64,000 nt of DNA from Nageia nagi (Eukaryota > Pinophyta). The DNA lies in NCBI GenBank assembly GCA_050084985.1, contig JBITNC010000001.1, positions 620,001 through 684,000 of the forward strand, written 5' to 3'. The notes below the pieces were generated by a model, which was not told the DNA's origin, did not search any database, and saw only the letters and a list, made by a program, of their open reading frames with translations. Position 1 is the first letter of the stretch. Every line of letters begins with the position of its first letter. Shown in pieces: positions 59,390 to 64,000 of this stretch. A program made the translations under genes and the position numbers.

Positions 59390-59401
59390 TGGTATCAGAG
59401 C
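59390..59401 (+). other. Primer binding site, initiator Met tRNA
   Basis: TGGTATCAGAGC, perfect plant initiator-Met PBS, two bases after the 5' LTR. Confidence 0.9.
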
Positions 59402-59959
59402 CTCGTTGGAGAAGATCTGGAGAACTCCATTGCCCATCCTCCAAAGATGAGGGTTTGAAGTTTTTGTTGGTTCATAGTTTCAGCTGTGTTTATGAAGATT
59501 TGAATATGTTATGGGGATTTGAATCTGTTGAAGAGAGGCAGAGGACTGCCCTAGAGATGTGAATGATGGCCAGAGGGGCCATGAGAGAAGATCATGCAAG
59601 AAAGGGGTGTTGGAGTGCATCTCCTTGCATGGATCATGAGAAGAGCCTAGTGTGGAGAAAGGGGTGTGTCTTGGAATGCACCTCCCCACATGGAGCCTGA
59701 GGAAGAGAAGAAAGTGCCTCATAGAGGAGGCATTGCACAGCTGAAAGTTAAGAATGCAGCCCTGGGCGGAGAATGAGGTCAGGCGGCATGACCCGAAAAT
59801 GGTGAAGGAAGCCATCGCCATAATCGATCGATTGAACAACTTCAGGAGGCCACCGGCTAGGAGGGAGTCAAACAGGGTGCAAACTAAGATGGCTGGGCCG
59901 GGGAAGGAGTACCTGCAGTAGTCAGGTGTGTGCCAGGATGGCGCATGACAGTTTGATGC

Positions 59960-60165
59960 CAGGTTCGAGAGCGGATAGGAAGAGAGACCGGTGACCCTAG
60001 TGGGGCAAGCATGCCCAGACCACGGGCCGATTCGAGACTATTCAGAAAGGAGAGCAATGGCTTTGAGATGGTGAGGGTCCATCGATGCTTCAACTGCGAA
60101 GGTGATCACTTCGCCAAGGACTACCCGAACAAGCCAAGGCAATGGTTGAACATAACACGGTAGCA
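59960..60165 (+). pseudogene. Zinc-knuckle gag segment of the short-LTR element
   Basis: A frame ending R-C-F-N-C-E-G-D-H-F-A-K-D-Y-P-N-K-P (60083-60136) fits the CCHC gag knuckle C-x2-C-x4-H-x4-C, with the last Cys replaced by Tyr. An Arg-rich part precedes it and a stop follows near 60163. The upstream gag frame (59400-59950) has several stops. Confidence 0.6.
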
Positions 60166-60289
60166 GCAGACTAAGAAGAAGAGGAGGATATCAGTTAGGT
60201 GCACTTAGGAAACTGAACACCGTGCAAGTGGAGCGCGAGTCGGCTACCAAGGAGGGCAGGACTGCACGTGGAGAGGACATAGTACTGAT

Positions 60290-61100
60290 GTGCGGAAGGA
60301 TCTGGGCAGCATGAACAATAGCTGCTGGGTGAAGAAAACAGTGATAGAAGAAGAAAAGAAGGCCTTGGAGCTCGATCCTGTCACCATTAACACATGGGAG
60401 CTCATGGAGGGGCTCGATGAGGATGTGGGTGAGTCTCCCGCTAAAAGAAAAAGCATGGAGAAGGACAAGAATGAAAAGACTTCTCCTTTCCACACGATCG
60501 AGATGGACGACGCTCGAAAAGAAAATGCGAGTCCTATGGGTTTTCATGGAAATGATAACGCCTCGTCTGGCAAGTAGAAAATGAAGGAGGTGAGTAGCCC
60601 TCTTCGCAAGTTGAACGTGGATATCTTCGCTACTGGGGAAGTCAAAATCAAGCGAAGCAAATTTTTTTTCCGGAGACCATCGTTCGAACCCCAGCGGCCT
60701 TCGCTCGATAAGTTCTAGCTGAAAGCTGAGCAGCAAAGAGGGGAAGCGAGTTCATGAGAGGAGGGCTTGCAGCAGAGCCACCATGATCAGGTAGCCTCAC
60801 GCTCTCCGTTCTCAGCGAGATTTTATTGAACAATGAAGAGGACTTCCAAGTTCCGGTGCCGATGACGAAGCCAGGGAATTTCTGGACATGAAGTCGTTCC
60901 TCGACATGTTTTGCACTAGCGATGCGCAAATTGACATGGATAGAGGTGAGGGCTTTCAAGTCGATGCTGGAAATGATGTGGACGAGGGTAACCATGTCCA
61001 TGCGGATGCTGATGATGACGTTGCTGACATGGAAGGGTGCAAGACAAGACCCAGACGAAGTTATGTGCCCAAGGAGTGGGCAAGACGAGGTTGGAGTTGA
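60290..61100 (+). pseudogene. Acidic coding segment in the short-LTR element, possibly captured
   Basis: The open piece 60290-60577 encodes a Lys/Glu-rich protein with P-V-T-I-N-T-W-E-L-M-E-G-L-D-E-D. From memory, this resembles a W-E-L-M-x-G-L segment found ahead of the glutaredoxin domain in some plant glutaredoxin-like proteins. After a stop it continues S-P-L-R-K-L-N-V-D-I to about 60715. A further open piece, 60888-61100, is Asp/Val/His-rich. No glutaredoxin active site is visible. It may instead be a lineage-specific gag tail. Confidence 0.35.
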
Positions 61101-61514
61101 GCGTGGAGCTCCTCCGGCCAAACGGTGGACCAAGTGGGGTTCGGAACAGAGCCGCTAGGAGCTGTGGCATGAACGAGTCAGAGGAAACTAACACTGTGCT
61201 CATGCCATCATTGAGCCCGTTATTCACCTACCCTGCGTGCGTTTCTAAAACTAGCATACATTTTATTGTTGGTGGAGAATAGATTCTTTGCAAGCGTGGC
61301 ATGGACTTGCCTTATTGGATTTTGCATAGGTTTGAAGATACCATGCACCCGTATGAAATGGAGCCCGCCTGAGTAGACGTGGTGCTTTACTAGCCCTCGA
61401 GTCTGTGGACATGGATACCAGCTGACATGGAGTGAAGAACCACAGTTCATGAGATGAAAAGAATTGCTGTGTTCTGTGATGTGGAGAGTTGCATGGTGCA
61501 AAGACCAGAAAAGG

Positions 61515-61665
61515 CTCAGACTAGCTCCAATGAACTTCGGATGAGCTCCAGACGTGCTCTAGACTAGCTCCAGATGAGCTCCAAATGAGCTCTAGACGAG
61601 CTCTAGATGAGCTCTAGATGAGCTCCGACGAGCTCAGATGAGCTCCAAAAAAAGCTCCAAAAATA
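61515..61665 (+). repeat. AGCTC-rich minisatellite
   Basis: About a dozen copies of a 12-base unit (GAGCTC(C/T)AGA(T/C)-like) in the 3' part of the short-LTR element. The SacI-type palindrome GAGCTC recurs in many of them. Confidence 0.85.
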
Positions 61666-63156
61666 TTTTGTAGCATCCACTACACACCTTGAAGCATATT
61701 TGTATTCTCATTTATTTCTTAATCCCTTGCGATTAAAGGAGGGAATGTTGGAAACTTAATCCTTAGGGATTAAGGTAATTTATGATTATTAATAGTTTTA
61801 GGTGTGTGAGTATGCATGTATTTATAGAGATCAAATTAATACAATATTTGGCTTTTGGAGTTTCTCCTTCACGGAGTCAGTAGATTAAGCGTTTCCGGAA
61901 TGAAATGATAAAAGCTCAGTTGTGGAAAAAACCGGGTTCCGGAAGAAAGTGAGTAAAACATTCCGGAAGTATGAAGATGACGTCACGGGAGAATAATGTT
62001 CACATTTTTGAATGGAACCAGGTCCCGGAAGTGATGAGGTTAGCAAGAGATAATCGAAGAAGCGGAGCCCGTAAATTAAGGGTTCCGAAGAAAGTGAGTA
62101 GAGCATTCCTGAATAAAGAGATGACATCACGAAGGATAAGATAGTCACATTTTGGTAATGAAACCGGGTTTCGGAGATGATGAGGTCAGCAAGGAGTGAT
62201 CAAATAGCCGGAGCCGATGAGTAGAGCAGTCCGGAAGTATGAAGATGACATCACGGGGAGAACGATGTTCACAATTTTGAATGAAACCGGGTCCCGAAAG
62301 TGATGAGGTCAGCAAGGGGAATTAATAAGCCGGGGTCAGTAAATAAAGCATTCCAGAATGAAATGACGATGTCACAGAAGAAAGGCTAAAGCTCAGTTGT
62401 GGAAAAGCCCGGGTTCCGGAGAAAGTGAGTAGAACATTCCGAAAGCATGAAGATGACATCATGGGGAGAACAACGTTCACATTTTTTAATGAAATTGGGT
62501 CCCGAAGATGATGAGGTCAGCAAGGAGTGATCAAATAACCGGAGCCAGTGAGTAAAACATTTCGAATGTAGAGATGAGAACAGCAAAGAGAGATCAAATA
62601 GCCGAAGCCAGTAAATAGAATATCTCGAAAGCGATGAGGATAGCGAGAAGTCAGATCACAGTCCTTAAGAAGCTGTATCATCTACAATCTACCCAGTTTT
62701 GTAATATTCTGCCAAGTGGCATATGTAGGTAGTATCAGTTAAAAGAAGGCTAGAATCTTGAAGCCGTTTTGTAAACGTTTCTGTTTTGCAAATTCTTGTA
62801 ATTGTTGTTGCTTTAGTATAAGTATATGAAAATAAAGTGAAAGAAGGGTCGGAAGCCCTAGTATTGCTCTTTACATTTGTTCTCGAAGACCTATAGTTTT
62901 TATCAGTAATATGATACCATCTTGACCTTTCTTGTCTAGCACTCGTAATTGTCATTCTTAATTTGGTTACATCGTGGTAGCTTGGCTTGTTTCCTGAATG
63001 GTAATCGCGAGCTGCTAGTATAACTGTGTCTACTACATGGTAGAGTAAAGCTGGGAAACTATTAGAGTGAGAGCTTGTACCGTAGCTACTACACTAGATT
63101 CAGACCAAGGTTTCACACACTGTGAAAGCCCGTGCTGAACTAGTGATCCACCTTTA

Positions 63157-63292
63157 CTTTCTCTCTTGTTACCCTAAGCCTTTTTGCTTAAATTCCTCGC
63201 ACTCTACTCCTTTTTATTTTCTTTCCTGTTACCCTAACCCTTTTGCTTAAATTCCTCGCACTCTACTCCTTTTTATTTTCTTTCCTGTTACC
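63157..63292 (+). repeat. Tandem duplication, 60-64 bp, in the gypsy 3 LTR
   Basis: A unit with CTTTC(T)CTGTTACCCTAA, TTTTGCTTAAATTCC and TCGCACTCTACTCC occurs twice, plus the start of a third copy. Confidence 0.85.
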
Positions 63293-63428
63293 TCTTCTAC
63301 ACCCAATGTATAAGGAACCGGCCTTCTCCGGAGATCAGACTGTCACCATAGTCTGTTCTTGATTTACTTTGGTTAAGATTGTTCGTGGTGCATATATTAC
63401 ACAATCCTAATCAACAGTATTTCTTTTT

Positions 63429-63475
63429 GGCACGCCCGGTGGGACACAAAGAAACTTATTGGCGACTCTGCTGAA
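63429..63475 (+). other. Gypsy 3 PBS region
   Basis: Contains TGGCACGCCCGGTGGGAC and, 26 bases on, TGGCGACTCTGCTGAAG. Both begin TGG as a PBS must, and both are typical of the leader of plant Tat/Ogre-type gypsy elements. I cannot decide which is the primer site or name the tRNA. Confidence 0.6.
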
Positions 63476-63564
63476 GCACTATCTATGGTATGTATTAAAG
63501 CAAATTATTTGTAAATATCATATGTGCTTTTGAACCTATCACTTTCTTTTGCAACCTAGAGTTT

Positions 63565-64000
63565 ATGTGGACAAGATCTAAAACTAGAGCAGCAAAAGAA
63601 GCATCGAATTTTAGAACGTTAGATACTCCTAAGAGAAAGACCCTGATCAAGTCCAAGTCTCTGAATAGTATCAACTCCCTAAAATCCTTTACCAAGCCAG
63701 AATCATCCAATCTTCACACTAGAAATACTTCTCCTGAAATGGCTAATCCAGCTCAGAATATTTATCCGAAATGGGACAATGGAGTACCAATAGCCCTGGC
63801 AGTGTTGCATGAAATCCCAGCAAATGTTTTCAAAACCCTTCTCGAGTTTGATGCAACTGATGCAACTTCAGAGAAAAGGCTTACGAGCATTGTGTTGATG
63901 TAGCTGGCCTAGTGAAGATTCATAATATCCAACATGAAGATGTCATGGTGAGATTACTGGCTCAGTCTTTCAAAGGAAAGGTCCTAGATTGGTATAGGGG
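63565..64000 (+). pseudogene. Gypsy 3 gag, N-terminal part
   Basis: ATG at 63565 (M-W-T-R-S-K-T-R). A basic, Ser-rich N-terminus leads to L-L-E-F-D-A-T-D-A-T-S. A one-base shift near 63875 is needed to continue K-A-Y-E-H-C-V-D-V-A-G-L, V-M-V-R-L-L-A-Q-S-F and K-V-L-D-W-Y-R, the retrotransposon gag domain. The gene runs off the window end. Apart from the shift it looks well kept. Confidence 0.8.

Larger units (their letters stand above)
59261..61871 (+). mobile_element. Short-LTR non-autonomous element (TR-GAG-like)
   Basis: LTRs of 127 and 126 bases (59261-59387, 61746-61871) differ by one substitution and one single-base indel. A TGGTATCAGAGC PBS starts at 59390 and a polypurine tract AAAGGAGGGAA lies at 61735-61745. 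Flanks TGGAG (59256-59260) and CGGAG (61872-61876) are a 4 of 5 target duplication, and the host tandem repeat resumes in register. The inside has a gag-type zinc knuckle but no protease, RT or integrase. That fits the published TR-GAG class of plant elements, and it is the youngest insertion in the window. Confidence 0.9.
58850..62650 (+). repeat. Tandem array in the gypsy 3 LTR with TGACGTCA-like sites
   Basis: Units of about 120-210 bases contain GAGTAGAGCATTCCGGA, GATGACGTCACGGGGAG, GAAACCGGGT(T/C)CCGGA and GAGGTCAGCAAGG. TGACGTCA or one-base variants lie at 58980, 59169, 61978, 62122, 62246 and 62454. The array is interrupted by the element at 59261-61871. Confidence 0.85.
58791..63414 (+). 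repeat. Gypsy 3 5' LTR, interrupted
   Basis: About 2.0 kb without the insertion 59261-61871. The 5' part is a tandem array. A TATA-like TATAAGTATATGAAAATAAAG lies at about 62816. The 3' end is placed at ATCAACA (63408-63414), shortly before the PBS-like motif. The right LTR is outside the window, so borders rest on context. Confidence 0.55.
58791..64000 (+). mobile_element. Gypsy 3: Ty3/gypsy element, 5' end
   Basis: The 5' LTR (58791 to about 63414, including a 2.6-kb insertion) is followed by PBS-like sequence and gag, and the window ends inside gag. It begins TGTAGTTGTA right where copia 2 coding is interrupted, so gypsy 3 inserted into copia 2. Confidence 0.7.

Noticed and set aside
63165-63245. 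Telomere-like CCCTAA words
   Set aside because: Only two isolated copies within a 60-bp duplication; not an interstitial telomere array.
1-64000. tRNA, rRNA or other RNA genes
   Set aside because: No cloverleaf or rRNA-like sequence noticed; tRNA-like matches are retroelement primer binding sites only.

Overview
This window looks like intergenic DNA from a large, transposon-rich seed-plant genome. A conifer or other gymnosperm is plausible but not proven. It contains no intact host gene. Nearly everything recognisable is a plant LTR retrotransposon or its debris: Ty3/gypsy and Ty1/copia pol and gag, initiator-Met primer binding sites, polypurine tracts and TG...CA LTRs. There are also a LINE fragment, a PPR gene fragment and AT-rich filler. 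All long reading frames are broken by stops and frameshifts.

Left part (1-39722) is a nested stack. A copia element on + (copia 1, right part 34717-39722) was hit by a gypsy element on - (gypsy 2, pieces at 5093-5541, 23683-24099, 31705-34716). Gypsy 2 was hit by a second gypsy on + (gypsy 1, 5542-23677, paired LTRs, AAAAT target duplication) and by a 7.6-kb unit D (24105-31699, perfect GATCA target duplication). Gypsy 1 was in turn hit by unit B (about 7693-14846) and unit C (15432-21397). To the left lie the 3' end of a related unit A (1-2087), the 5' tip of another (2309 to about 2750), a broken acidic coding stretch, and a 1.6-kb palindrome built around an LTR fragment (3495-5052).

The most unusual content is the A/B/C/D family. 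Each complete unit starts TGTTGTG, ends CCCAACA and has a 5-bp target duplication, so it moved like an LTR element. Yet it has no gag, pol, PBS or internal direct terminal repeat. Instead it carries one degraded reading frame of about 1,060-1,105 codons (called ORF-X here) that I do not recognise. ORF-X has a globular N-terminal domain, a Pro/Ser/acidic middle and a coiled-coil C-terminal part. A TATA box lies upstream of ORF-X, and a second lies about 0.9-1.1 kb from the 3' end. The simplest reading is a solo LTR of a giant-LTR retrotransposon that carries a gene inside U3. The alternative is a non-autonomous element without LTRs. Two subfamilies (A/C and B/D) differ greatly in DNA but still align as protein. 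The 5' arms hold different repeat arrays: about 182-bp tandem repeats in B and D, and eight hairpin repeats in C.

Middle part (39723-54900) is mostly old unassigned DNA. It holds a 46-bp tandem repeat, a gypsy gag fragment (44160-45250, -), a PPR pseudogene fragment (45690-45980, -), a TGTAG...CTACA LTR (48517-49252) related to the palindrome centre, and AT-rich blocks with local duplications.

Right part (54900-64000) holds a gag scrap, a LINE reverse transcriptase remnant, the 3' end of copia 2 on - (56816-58787), and a gypsy element on + (gypsy 3, from 58791) that interrupts copia 2. The gypsy 3 5' LTR contains a tandem array rich in TGACGTCA-like sites. Inserted in that array is a young 2.6-kb element with 127-bp LTRs, an initiator-Met PBS and a gag-type zinc knuckle (59261-61871). 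The window ends inside gypsy 3 gag.
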